In this document: one piece after another, positions 20,010 to 32,845 of the stretch
Position numbering within the stretch: position 1 is the stretch's first letter
Layout of the letters: each line of letters starts with the position of its first letter
Origin: Cytospora piceicola
Taxonomy: Eukaryota > Ascomycota > Sordariomycetes > Diaporthales > Cytosporaceae
Direction: 5' to 3'
Length of the DNA stretch: 64,000 bases
Assembly (NCBI GenBank): GCA_023375675.1
Contig: JALQBC010000026.1
Coordinates: 248,001 to 312,000 of the forward strand
Notes under the pieces: generated by a model
What the model saw: the letters and a program-made list of their open reading frames with translations, nothing else
Told to the model about the DNA's origin: nothing
The model's database searches: none
Program-made: the position numbers and the translations under genes

Positions 20010-23000
20010 GGTACTACTCAGGGGGAAAGACCGGTGTGTTGATTCTTGACTGATTGGCTGTCGGTTCTTCACCTAGTGTAGGCAAATACGTCAATGCTTG
20101 TTTCTCGCGGTGACCATATGAGATGCTTCCCTTACTCTGTTTTGTATTTGGAGGTCGACGTCCTCCAGCTTGCCCAGAAACAGTGAAGGAGGGACAATGA
20201 GAACGGGAAGTTTCTCGCTCCATCGCAGTTCGTAGTTCTCGTGAATGGGTATTTATTTAGATTTAGACCGTATGTCGTCCCTGTCACTGTCGTCCGGGGG
20301 CAACCCATGGATGCTCCATCCACCAAGGGGAAGAGACGGACGTTACTCCGCATTCGCCTCTTCTCCCGTTTCTCTTGCAGCCAACGCCTCGCGGTGTGGG
20401 GAATTGGAAATTCAGGGCCACGGCCCCAATGCCCGATGCAATTGTGAGTATATTATGGTATATGATGCCTCCTATTGACTCCCAGCCATGCTCATAGGCG
20501 GCCACGGGACCCGGATGGGCATCAACTGGTTTACCGAGAAGCTGGTCAGTTCTACGGTGATTCGTGGCCTTATTCCTTCAATCTTTTCGAGGGTGTAGAA
20601 GTTCTCATGAGGGGGAAACATGATGATACAGAGTTGGGGAGACAGCAGGGTTGGGGAAGACAGTTAGCAGAACACTAACAAAGTTGTGCGTGAGTTATGT
20701 GTCTTTCCTGCTACCAGCATGTTAAGGGGGATGGAACTTGATTGGTGGAGTAATCCAGCGCCCAGTTCGTCCGGCTCCGAAGTTATATGCGGGCCCCTCC
20801 TTCCGCAATTCCGGCGACTTGTTATGTATGTTCTTATCAGCTGGCAGCCATCACTTGACAGTTGGCAGCTGGCAGGTGACAGCTGGCAGGAGCCAATGCT
20901 GCAATACGATCACGGATCATGTCCGTTGACGCATAGTTGCTGCTACTAAGGCACGATGACATGATCCACTGACTGATCCACGAGCGGACTGGCTACGTAG
21001 GTAGGTACATCGAGGCGTATATCTACCTAGGTAGTTCCCATCGCCTGGGCACTCTCAAGGCTGCCCGTCGCCCCCTTTCTAACGAGGTCTCCCTTCGCCT
21101 AGTCACTTACTTGCAACAATATGAGCACCTGAGGTCTAACCTATCTGGATCCACCTAAATATGGTCCACTACCGCAATCTGCTCAGGTGATTATCTATCT
21201 TGTAAGAGGTCTTGATATCTCCTGGCATAGTAGTTGCGTACCATTGCAGCGACTGGCATGCGCTGAATCCAATACGGTCCAACCTATCTGAGAACTTGCT
21301 CACCTCTCGTCGATTCACTGACCGTTGCAGATCGGATCCGCGATGTAAACATTGACATATGTCATCCAATCTGGATGTCCTGACGTGGGAAATCCGGATC
21401 CCAGTCTCTGTTCTCTTGTGCTCCCAGCTAACACAGTGCGCAGACCTGCTGCGTCACTTCTCCCATTATGGCGTCTATCGCTTGATGAGGCCAGTCACAC
21501 TATTCAAGGAATCATCAACTCTTCGTCGACCTCCACTGCGGATCATTTCCGTCCACCTGCCTATTGGCAATGTGGGTGACACACCAGTGTGCACTGCAGG
21601 CAGTGAGGGCCCTATACAAGGCCTTGGATTCTCTGGCCGTTCATGTTCCTTCGGGTAATGCAGTTTCCTGCACCGAGTCAAATGGAAGACAAGAGATGTG
21701 GGCTCCAGCTATCACGGTCCTCTCCCTCCGCCGGGAAAGCTGGTTCATCTTCCCGGCCTGCCGGTGACCTCTATGTCAGTTTGACAGGATACACAACGTC
21801 TTTGGCATATGTCGATAATCCTCGGCTACTGTGACATGCATCAGGGGGAGCGGCGATTTCGCTATCCATCTTGAACCCTCTGAGGTACCGGCTGCTGAGG
21901 TACCAGCTACTTCACAGCTTGACCTTCAATGAAGTCCTGGCCCATTGGTTCCTGTTTACCGTGCTGGAGCATGGTATAGATCGCAGCCGAGGTTGTCGCA
22001 TGCGTAAAGGTCAGGTCTCAAGCTCGTGTGGATGAGGAATGATGCGATTGGCACCATTTCTGGCAGACTATTGAAGCTTCATGCGAGTGATATTGGAGAC
22101 GGCCCTGATACCACCGTGGACAGCTCATCACCGGTACCATCTTCGTACGGGCTCGTCCGATCACCTTGCGCAACATGATCACCGATGTCAGACATTATCG
22201 ATTCAATTCTGCATGCACATTGCCGGCCCAGGCCGAGGCCCGGCCAAACATGAGGCACTTTGCAGCGAAACTACTTAGTATGCTCCTTGACGCATGCAAC
22301 ACATTGGTTCCGGCTGTATCAGGCGACGTGCACTCTTCAGCACCCAAGGATCCAGCCGCGGAACCACCGACGACGTTTCCTGAAATCGCAAACTGCAGCG
22401 AACCGATGTCAGTGACCCGTTCTCGACTATCGCAGTGAGGCTCTCCAGTCATGATCGAGTCCATACTCCATGTGCCATTCCAGGGTCCCCACTAACAAGG
22501 GTCCCGGTCCCAGGAGTTGATGCAACTGTCAGCTTCACAAAACGTCTCTGTATCGTCATCTTGCCGGAAAACGAACTGTTCGTATTCGTTTCGACGCTTG
22601 CAGTAGCATCGAGCAGGTTGTTGCGTCCATCACAATGGGCAAACGTCCCTCGACATCTATCAGACGACAATTACGGCTCAAATTTCCGCTGTTGACTTCA
22701 GACGGCAATCGAAGTTGCAGGCCTACGTCCTAAGTGGTCAACTTGGTGGGGAGAGGTACTTCAAGCTCATGTCAGTTGTTACCTCTGGAGTAAGTGGCCC
22801 TAGTAAGTGACCCTCGTTATGATGTGTCCGATTGTCCCTTACAGACAGACTCCTTTCACCCGATCGTCTCTCACCTACCTTGATCATGCTTCCTGGCAAA
22901 TCACAAACGTGTTTTTCCTAAAGCTTGGCTGTCAAACAGACCAACAGGATCTGGAGTCTGGATTATCAGCTCGCTAATCGGTTTTCTGACGTGTTAATCT

Positions 23001-26000
23001 GAGATCCGGCAGTCTTGGAAAACCGTGAACCCGGTTGAAGGAGACGAGCCCAAGAGAGACACCTACCATCCTCGTCGTCCCTGGCGCATGTCAACTGGTC
23101 ACCTGTCGTTGCCTGCTTGCGGGCCGCCCTCAGCAGCCAGCTTACCCACGCGATGGGTACCGGTGAGCTGTTGCGCAGTAAACTTTGAGCAGTTTCATGC
23201 AGAACCACGAGCCGAACGAAGCTCGGGAAACACTCATTGGCTGGCCCTGCAGTTCTTCCCTGGCGAGTGGGGGTTTTCAATGATGCAGCTGCGTGCATCA
23301 GGACGTTCGCCAAGCAGAGAAAACACCCTGGCATGCATGGGAAAGCGATAGGTCAACTTCTTTCGGTTTGCTCCTGACGTTGGATGCATATAGCCTCCAC
23401 TGCAGTTCGTGGCTCCCCCTGGCCCCGGATGCCACGCTGCCACCGATCCGGATATGTCCTGGAGTGTCTCACGATCGCGGTACATGTGATACGAGCGAAA
23501 CTACCCACGGCACATTGTACAATGAAGCCAAGAGGGGAGGTCACACGATGTTGGCCGGATTCAAATCACATTGCATATGTATTCCGTGGCCGCCGTCTTG
23601 AGTAAAGATGTTCCTGACTTGGAGGTAGAGCCAAAGGCGATGACTACGGCCAGCCTCGATGGCATATCGCTCTGGGCGTGTCCCTATCTGATCTCACTAT
23701 TCATGTGAAGTATACTGCAGCAAGGTTTTCGGTTCCTGCGACCATGGTTGGGGTTTTACTGCATGTGGTACCCCAATCAGATTTCTGGAGACTCGTCGGG
23801 AATGTATCATAGAACTGTCATATCAGAACCTCGGGCGCCAGAAATATGACATATCAGATGTGAGAGGCCTGACATGGCCCATCGGTGCCAATTACTTCCC
23901 AGCATCGTGGTCACACCTTGACCGACGTTCCACTCCACTGTCAGAATTGGAGAGGACAGAGCAGCATGCCGCCGTTACCAGTGGGCAAACGATCGTGGCG
24001 GTGCGATGGCCTCGAAACTCCCTTCAACACCCCTATGCTGGTCGCAATACAGAGCCATCTTACTATCTCGGCGTATTTACAACCTTGCTGACAACTATAA
24101 TTCCAGAAATAGCCGCAAGCCAAGATCACGCACATGACAAGTCTCAGGAGGAAGTATTTCTCGCAAGGATCGTCGTGGAAGGTCAAGTCGGCGGGCAGAA
24201 TTTGCGGAGTGACGAGCCCACCTCCGGGCCGGTCCCTGAGCACTGCGTCTGTTCCATGTCGCCTGTATTGTTGGCACCCGTCATCTCCATCAAGATCTGT
24301 TCCAAGAATATCCTGTCGACAAGTATGTTCTTGCGTCTGGCCTTCCGTGCTTCCCCGACCCACAGCAGTCATGCAATAACCTCCGATTTCTCGTCCGAGG
24401 CCTTCAACGATGGTGTAGGAAATGATAGGCACACTGGGATCAACCTCAGCCCTTTGGGAATGAAGAACCGGTTCCACAGCGTCAGTTTCATTAAGCTCAG
24501 CCCGGTCCGATGCAGCGCGGCAGTTGCACCCGGAAAGGGACCAGTGTCCTTCCACTTCACTCCTTCATCCCCCCTCCCACCCAAACCCCGCCGAAAAGCT
24601 TAGGCGAGAGAAGCTCTCGGCTGTGATGTGTCATCTGTGTCTTTCTACGGGACGAGGCTTATATCTTCCTGTGGAGTTTTGTGCCATGTCTAACTTCAAC
24701 CAGCATCGCCTATTATTACTAGAATAGTTATTGGCACAGAGAACCGACATTTGCTCAGATGCCAGAGGGGTCAAGTGAGCACGGGTGAGTAGGTTACTGG
24801 GTTGCCAGGCCTAGATTGAGACGGTGAGATCGATGCGAGATGGAATCCGACGGATTGGTGCCACGATATTCCCGGTTCAAGGGGAGGAGAACTGCCCAGT
24901 TGTTTCTGAAGCCGAGACGGATATGTTTTCCGCTTTGGCAGAGCTTGCCGCGCTGTGCTCAAGATTCTGACTGCTTAGGTAGTTGGACTTTACTTGATAG
25001 ACAGCCTGGCGAGTCTGATCTCCGAATGCTACTCTTCGGCCGAAATTTTGCCTCCCCCGGTCTCTATATTTTAATTAGACTCTATCACAAGTTAACGATG
25101 CCTTGTGGACGAAGAATGTGAACTTGATATTTGATGTCGTTTAAATACCCTCAGATTCATGCAACACTTGACTCGCATCGCCTCCTTACTTATTTTGAGT
25201 GACTTTAGCTGATACGGGGTCTAGATTGAAGTTCCCTATGTCTTCGCACTGCTACCTACTTAGGTATATACTGACCGAGCCACAGAGTTGCAATGCCTCA
25301 GAACCAACGCGCCAACGCTACATACCAACGCCCTTCACTCAATAAACCTGAGATACTGGTTATTGAACTCCCACTCACTCTTCATCGGATCAGAGGACTT
25401 CGACTTCTTTATTTACATCCTGAGGACCAACACTGAATCAATCTTTGCACCAACTTATCAGCCTGGTTGGTCCCTGCCACCAGTGGACACCCCTGTCGTT
25501 TCTGGGCCCGGCAGTTTGGGACACTGGGTCCGCTAAGCGCACAGACAACGCATTAGGGGCCTTCTGACAGGCAGCGATACCCCTGCTAGTTGGTTGCCGG
25601 GATTTAGACACCACAAATGACGACCACAACCAACATCCACATAAACCCTGGGGGACGGGGTTTATACTGCTTACCAACAAACTCAAGATGACATTTTGGG
25701 GGCAACATATATACATATGACTGTCTGTAATTAAGCTAGCGAGCTGATGACTGTCGGCTAGGTGGAGGATGAAATGCACAAGCAGTATTTCTGCAGCCAA
25801 CATCGTATCCCGTGACATGTAGCGACTGCGAGAGAGACTGATAGGCTGCCCTAAAGTTGGAGAAACGATGGATAGTATCCTCGGTTACTATGGGCAGGAA
25901 CCTAAATATAGGATGCAGATTGACTGAAATGCCTGAGCAATAACTGGCTGAGACATACATATGTAGACGTCGCGGGAGCACAAGGCGTTCGCTCACACAA

Positions 26001-28135
26001 AATGCTGAGACATAACGGCTGCTACGTATGTGCACACGAGACTGAGGGACCTGGTTCATAGAAGATCGGGAATAACAAAAACTGAATGAGACATTTGTAA
26101 GCTAGGACCAGTGACAAGGAACAATAAATCCGACCGTGTTTCCGGCGGCAATGAAACGTGGGGGCGGACGCCTGAAGTGTGCTCTCCAAGCACCGAACAA
26201 TGATGATACACATAGAACCAACAGGACAATAACCCACCGAGATGCCGGTTGGAGTCTACCCTGTATATAACAGATATCTCAATCACTGATCGCCATATCT
26301 GGACCGATACAACGTCTCAATGCATTTTGATGAGGTTCCTTGCGTGGTGACACGCCGAATGGTCGGCAGCTTGGTAAACCCATACCAGCCAAGAATTTAA
26401 TTATATCTGTTCTTGCCATAACGAAAAAAAAGCGTGACTAAGGCGCTTCTAAGGCCTCTGACAAGCGCCGAGGCGGATTGGGTGCTGCTTAGCTGCTTAG
26501 CTGCCATGAGCTGAACTTGTCCTGAAACTTGTGGTGCTGATATGTCTATTTCCTGCAAGCTTACCAAAAGGTACATACGTGCAGGGAAGGCTTTGTGGCC
26601 AATGAGAATCTTCGGATGCGCTCGGCGAAATGCGGGACAAATCCTTGCTTGATTTCCTACTTTCCATCTTATTGCCGACACGTTTTGCCAAGTCCATGCT
26701 CGACCCCTCGTCATCAGGGGACATTCCCTCCAGGGCTACGAGTGAGTGGTTGAGTGAGTGAGTGGGGTGGGTACGGTACCACCAGGGCAACCAATGAAGT
26801 TCCTGGTAGCCAAGATCTGATGGAAGGATTTCGGTTATCGTGGGCTAGGGATATAGAGGTGATGTTTAATTTGCGTAGCGTGGTCGATTCGGGGCTTGCC
26901 GCCAATGGCAGGTCGGAGCATGGCTCCGGATACCACTATTGGTACCATGGCTATAGAGAACGACGATCTCTTCTGGTAAGTTCCAGAGGGGACATGTTGA
27001 TAGCTGTCACCTGTACGCATCCGTAAAAACACAGAAGTAAAGTCAATTTGGCATAGGCCTTACGACCTTGGATACCCACCTGGTCCAATGATTAGGAATA
27101 TGAGAGGATGTGTATTTACAATACTTGTAAGCAGGAAAAGAAGCACCTGGACAATGGATATTTCAAAGTGCAGGCTACCTACCCATTTCCAACATGTTCA
27201 CGTTGATCCCTATGCTCACTCTTGTTGTTGAAGATATTGTATCAATAATCTGTAATGAACACTCATTATGAGCTAGAAATGACATGCTAGCCATCATCAA
27301 TGCCACGAAAATGTGTCATTTTCCATATCTACTTCATGTTGTCCACCCCCTTCTCCTCCTTTCTTCGACAGGCCTAATCTCTCGTCCCTAATCCAGATGT
27401 AACCCTACGATCAAATAGCCCTAACAAGAAACGAGGCCAATAGAGATACTGACATGCGGTACTACCTAGAACCTACGTACCACACACACACCCACACCCA
27501 CCCACACAATTGCACACATGCACTCCAATCTCATCTAAATCAAGAAAACACCCTTGTCATAAACGAGGCACCCACCCCTGATCCCTGCCGATATAGAGCC
27601 AGTACAAGGCTGCCGGGTGCACCACCAACAACCCCCGGGATCCAGATCCCCTTGCAAGAAACTCGATATAGGACCCAGGACAGGAGAGAGCAGGTCCGGG
27701 TGACAGCTTGTCAGAGTTGTTGCTTCTGCTTTGTGTCGTCCAAGTTTTCTTGTTCTCCGTCTTCTTCTTGCTTCCTTCTCGTGCTCTCCCCTGTAACTTC
27801 CCCCGCTGCAACCCCCCGTCCCGCTCCTTATCCCTGCTTCTTGTAAGGCTGCCGCCTCTGCATGTACAGTCAGCCTTTTCTTAGCCTCGCTTAGGTAGAT
27901 ATCTGCGGTTGGCAATGCACCACTGCGGAACGTACCATGTGACTTGGGCGCATCCTCCACACCACCCCCAGCCTCTGAAGACCAATCACAAACTCGGCAA
28001 TGAAAGGAGTTACTTTTGAGTTGCCTGCTTGCCTACCTGCCAGACCTATGAGAACACGACAAATACGCAACAAAAAAACAGCAACAACAAAAAAAAAAAA
28101 AAACAACCCCGTATGAGCAAGTCCCCGTCACGGTA
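20010..28135. other. Eight-kilobase stretch without a convincing gene
   Basis: Many short overlapping frames occur on both strands, but none carries a recognisable domain or splice pattern. The longest pair, 23860-24603 (+) and 23941-24555 (-), are antisense shadows of each other and cannot both be real. Base composition of 21-24.6 kb is near 50% GC and not strongly AT-rich, so heavy RIP is not obvious. Short TACCTAGGTA-type palindromes lie near 21000-21033. A CA/CCCACA-rich tract lies at 27480-27525 and a poly-A run at about 28089-28102 close to the 3' end of the forkhead gene. The stretch could be gene-free, hold a long non-coding transcript, or contain decayed genes too diverged to recognise. 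Confidence 0.5.
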
Positions 28136-30282
28136 TCATCCGTAGTACGGCCCAGACCCCGCCTCCCAGCCAGCGCTGGTGGCAGCGAACAGCGCCGCGT
28201 CCTCAGCCGCCAGGCGGTCGGCGAACAGCGGCGACTGGTGTCCAGACGGCGGCTCGTAGACGACCGCGTCGGCGAGGGAGTAGCCCTGCTGGGCGTAGTA
28301 CCCGGCCGCCGCCGCCGCCGCCGCCGCCGCCCCCGGCTGGTAGCTGCCGAGCCCGCCGTGGCTGGCCATCACGTCCAGGGCGTACGGCGGCTGCGGCGGC
28401 AGCTGCTTGCCGCCGGCGCCCCCGCCCCCCAGGGGGAGGTCCTCCACCGGCGGGTCGAGGGCGGACCCGGGGGGCGGGGTCGTCGGCTCCGAGGCGTGGT
28501 CGTTGTCGCTCTGCAGGGCCCTGCTGCGCCTGGCGTGGCCGCTGGCCAGGTCCTCGGGGTGGAGGTAAGCGTGCGCGCCCAGGTGGCGGTTGCGCGGGTC
28601 GAGGTAGTGGTCGAGCGGCCGCCGGGTCGCCGGCACGCCGTACCCGGCCTGGTACGTCGAGGGCGCCATGGTACTTGTCAGTGGGGTAGGTTGGTGGGGT
28701 GGGTGTGAGGTGTACTCAGTAATGTACTCGCCGGGATAGCACTGGGGCCCGGCCAGCCCCTGCAGGTGGTACTGCTGGTGCTGGTGCTGGTGCTGGTGCC
28801 GCCCCTGTTGCTGCCGAGCTGCTTGGTGCTGTTTTTCAGCCTTGACTTTCTTCCGGTTCTGGGCGGCTTGGTATCCACCTTTGCGACCTGCTGCGACCCT
28901 GGAGAGGGAGTGTGCAGCGCCGTCGGCCAGCCTGGCCCCCCTGGACGCCCGGCCGGACCCCCTGTTGTTGCCTTTGCGGTAGCGCGTGGTGCTCTCCACG
29001 CCATTGTAGTACCGCGGCTCAAGGAACCACTCGGTGGATTTCCTGCTGTCAGCGCCGGAGACGTCCAGGGAAATGCTGCCGTCACTGTTCAGGCCTGGCT
29101 GCTTTGAGGACCGCTTGGTGAATGCCTGGATGAAAGAAGGTTCTAGTGTCAGTCAAGAACCCCATATATACCACCTTGGTAAGTACTTGGAGAGTCTCTC
29201 ACCCCGTTCATGCTAAGATTGTGCCGAATGCTATTCTGCCATCCCTTGCCCTCACTCTTCGTCTTGTCGGTATTCTCCCGGAACCACTGGTAGATGTCCT
29301 GCAGCGTCATGGACTTGTCCTGCCGCGACATGAAGGCCTTGTAGATGAGCTGCGCGTAGGGCTCATCCGCCTTGCTCCCAGACGGCTCGACTGACGACCG
29401 CGAGCCAAGGACTTCATCGACATCGTAGAGGCCGTCGTAGTCCATACCGGCGTCCAGTTCGGGATCCGGGTCTGGGAGCGGTACGTTGTCTTCTCGGCCC
29501 ACGACCATCGGAGTACCAACGAGAGTGGTACTGCAAGGAGACAATGATGTTGCGGGCAAACCATCCGCGACGGTTTGGTACTGGTAGGAGCTCGTCGCTG
29601 GAGGAAATCCAGTGTAGTTGCTCCCGGTTGATTGATAGCACGGGTTCAGGTCCTCCATTACCGTGGAGTAGGACGCAGAGGTGGACTGAGTTGTCTCGGC
29701 GGAGGAACAAAGATCAAGCCGACTAGGGTAGTAAAGACCATGGTGTTCAGATTCAGAGAGATTGTGGAAGGATGGTGCCAGGCCCCAAACAGATGACCGA
29801 TCGGTCCTGTCATGAACAGTACCTGGCTGCGACACCAAGATGCCATGAGCTGCCGGATCGGACACCGTTCGCTGGAGACTGCAGTCATCGTAGCTGTCGA
29901 ACTCAGTCGCGTTGCTAGGCCACAGACCCTGCATGCGCTGCTGGAGGTCTTCAGGACTGTACCGTTGTTGTTGGCTCTGGTTTCCCAGGGCCTCCTGAGG
30001 AGAGACACCATGATCCGGTCCCCCGCCTTGGTTTTGAGACGAGTTCGGGAAGGCTGCCGAGGCAGATGTCTCAACTATTTCCCGGGACACCTTTGTAGGG
30101 GAGTAGTAGCCGGCAACAACACCAGAACTGTATTCCGTGATGGGTGGAGAAGGTGCTTGCGTCGTGCAAGTAGAATATTCTTGTTTCAGATGGATGTTGC
30201 TTAAGGGTGAGTATTCCTCAGAGCCGCCAGGCGAAACGACGGCCGGGAAGCCGTCCAAAGCGTCAGGGCCATGAATAGCCAT
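28136..30282 (-). CDS. Forkhead (winged-helix) transcription factor
   Basis: Two exons, 30282-29203 and 29125-28136, with a 77-nt intron (gtgaga...atccag), give 690 aa. A single forkhead domain spans about residues 306-410: DEPYAQLIYKAFMSRQD, then TLQDIYQWFRENTD, recognition helix GWQNSIRHNLSMN, and the wing region KSTEWFLEP. The intron falls right after the recognition helix (SMNG/AFTKR). A Ser/Pro/Gln-rich N-terminus precedes it. The C-terminal half is basic (GSGRASRG, KKVKAEKQ) and then has His/Gln repeats (about residue 475), Pro-rich text, a Gly run and a nine-residue-type Ala run. It should bind DNA in the nucleus; fungal forkhead proteins control cell cycle, ribosome or developmental genes, and this one cannot be assigned. 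The ATG at 30282 (MAIHGPDALD) was chosen; an upstream in-frame ATG at 30396 would add 38 residues. Confidence 0.88.
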
Positions 30283-32845
30283 GTTGTCTTCTTGGTACTG
30301 GAGGATAATGCGCAGAGAAAGCAACGGCAGTGCGAGGTCGTTGGGATGAATGGTAGCTCTGTCTCGGCTATGGAACAATAGATGTCGTTGAGTCATCCGG
30401 AACAGGGACGCTGTTTGGCGGTTGAAGGTTAGGATGGAGTGAGACAATAATACCGACGAGTCAAGAGGAGAAGAAGAGATCAAAGCTTCCAGAGTGACCC
30501 AGAGGTCAGAGCAGATACGTGTTTGGGGGGTGCTTGATATGACGAACTGCAGCAACTGGAGGGAAACAATCTAGAATCTGACGGTGAGTGGGAGGTTGCA
30601 GGTTATCTACTGGATCTGATGGAGCTGTTGATGATGGCAGATGATGCCCTGGGAGATATATTCTATTGCCTTGCCTCGAACGGTTCGCAAGGGCCACTTA
30701 TTCCATCAGGACGGGAATAATGCTAATTCTTCAACAAGGATGGAGCCCGGGAGATCTACCTTGCGCCAGATCCATAAAGACCAGGATAGTCTACCTACCT
30801 AGGTACCCATGGAACTGAACGAGGCAGAGTTGGTGGGGGCGTGTCTGTGATAGGGAGTGGTAGTGCGGAAGGTAGAGAAAGAGGAGGGAGTGGCTCTAGA
30901 GCCGGAAAAATGCCCACTGATGCACATGACAAGCGATTTGCCAAGTAAGAAGTAATGTCCCGGCAGAGGCCCGTATTGTGTACTTTGAGGCTTGTACCTC
31001 GCTGGGTGACATGCGGGGCGTGCTTGAGTTGCGCCTGTGTACATCCACGGATGACTCTAAGTACGTGGAAGGCGTTGCGTGCTTGTGTGCGGCCATGGGT
31101 GGGTTGTGTGTGCTGGGTGGGTTGCTATGCTATGCTATGCTATGTGAGTGTGAGTGTGTGTGTGAGAGCGGGAGACTTGCTGGGATGGTTTTAGCAAAAG
31201 GGGATGCGCAAACGACGGCTGGCTTGCTTTCCGTCGCAGTCTTTCAATGAAGCAGATGCATCCGTACCCAATATGGAGATTGAAAGGCGTCCGGGGAAGA
31301 AACAAGTCTGCCGCATTTAGGTCTGTATGTACGTGATAAGGTTGAGGGTACATACGAAGATACATGGGATCTCACGCCCCCCCCCCCCACCTGTTACAGA
31401 CCAAGAAGGAGGTACGTACCAACTTGACCTGAACACCTGGGCAGCCACAATACCGTTTGGGGCCCACACTGTCCCGTACGCAGGCACACAATGCCAGTAC
31501 CCTGACGTGACAAGGAGCAAGGGATGGGAGTATGGGGCCCCCGGCATGGGGGTCCATAAGGCCCGTTGGTGAATTAGAGGCGGCACTGAAGCTGAATTAG
31601 GTGGACAAGAGCAGCTGTGAGAGAGAAAGGCGAGCTTTGTATCACAGGCAGCGAGTACAAGAGACCGAGCCTTTGTGTACAATGTAGACGTAGCAAGTAG
31701 AGAAGACACTTGTCAAGGTCATTGTCCAGCCATTCCGAGGGAAAGTGATACCTCACTCTAACGCTGGCGGAAACAGTGGTCCCGCTACCTTACGTCTGGA
31801 CGTGTATTTTAGAATAGTCCTTCACTCGATAGAGACGGCTTTGGCGATGGAAGCCACGACAGCAGCTCCCCGTGTCTTCCAGGGCTGACAACGGAGAGGC
31901 GCAAAGGACGTGCGGGCAGCTGCAAGTATCCTCTCGCCAACGTGCCTGCCAATCAAATCAGTCCGGAGACTGTATTGGGTAGGCTATGGCCGTGTATCCC
32001 AGGGGAACAAACGTAGACCGCTCTCGGGGGCATCAAATGGGAGCGCATTTGGGATACCTACAGAAATCGACCAGAATCGGTCGTTTTTGAAAGACGGCTA
32101 GGTTAGTGGCCCCCATGCATCGCGGGAGCAGGGTGAGCGAGGACGTAGGCGATCCATACAGACGGTCAAATCTCACCGCCTGCTTTGAGCATCTCGGGTA
32201 GTGCCCGATCATGGGTGCATACCTGTGCTGCAATCGATATGAAGGTACCCGCGGAAGCATTGCGCCCCCAGCCCCGAAGGTCTGGACAGTCGGTGTAAGG
32301 GTCTCAAGGCGGCAGAACGGTAGACAAAACAGGGGAAAGTAGCGGCTGTCAGCCTTCCCAGCAGACATTCTGGAAAGGTCGTACAAGTCAGGTGCCGGGC
32401 GAGCGCAATTAGACTCGAGGGCTAGAGGCAGGATGGTGCGGTCAAGATCGGATTGCCGGGGAAGAAGGTGAGGCCGCTGGTATCGGTACGGTGACACAGG
32501 AAGCCTATCGCCTGCCGTTAGTTTCGTGCACCTTGCAGCGAAGAGGCAACGTATGATACGTGATTACATATGTCGCAGAGGGTCCAGATTGTCCAGATTG
32601 CTCTCTTGATCCTCATCTGGTCTCCTTGTTTGTCTATGGAGTGAAAATATATATGCCAGGAGCATCCCTGTCACCGGTAAGTCTGGCAAGCTGTCAGAAG
32701 CCAGTGACATCCTGCAGCTGTCAATTTTGTGCAGGTCCAACTTGCATGTCGGTGGTGTGTGCCATACCTCTTCTCGAGGTACATTTAACGCCAAACTTAT
32801 GGTATAAAAGTGTTGAAGTAAAAAAGGAATCGATCATAAAGCCCA
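30283..32845. other. Intergenic stretch upstream of the forkhead gene
   Basis: No gene is supported over 2.5 kb. Features seen: a TACCTAGGTA palindrome at 30796-30805, GT-rich and tgcta-type short repeats at 31118-31165, and a run of twelve C at 31377-31388. A long 5' leader or regulatory region of the forkhead gene is plausible for the left part. Confidence 0.5.

Noticed and set aside
23860..24603. 247-codon plus frame and overlapping 204-codon minus frame
   Set aside because: The two are antisense to each other, neither shows a domain, and no intron logic extends them.
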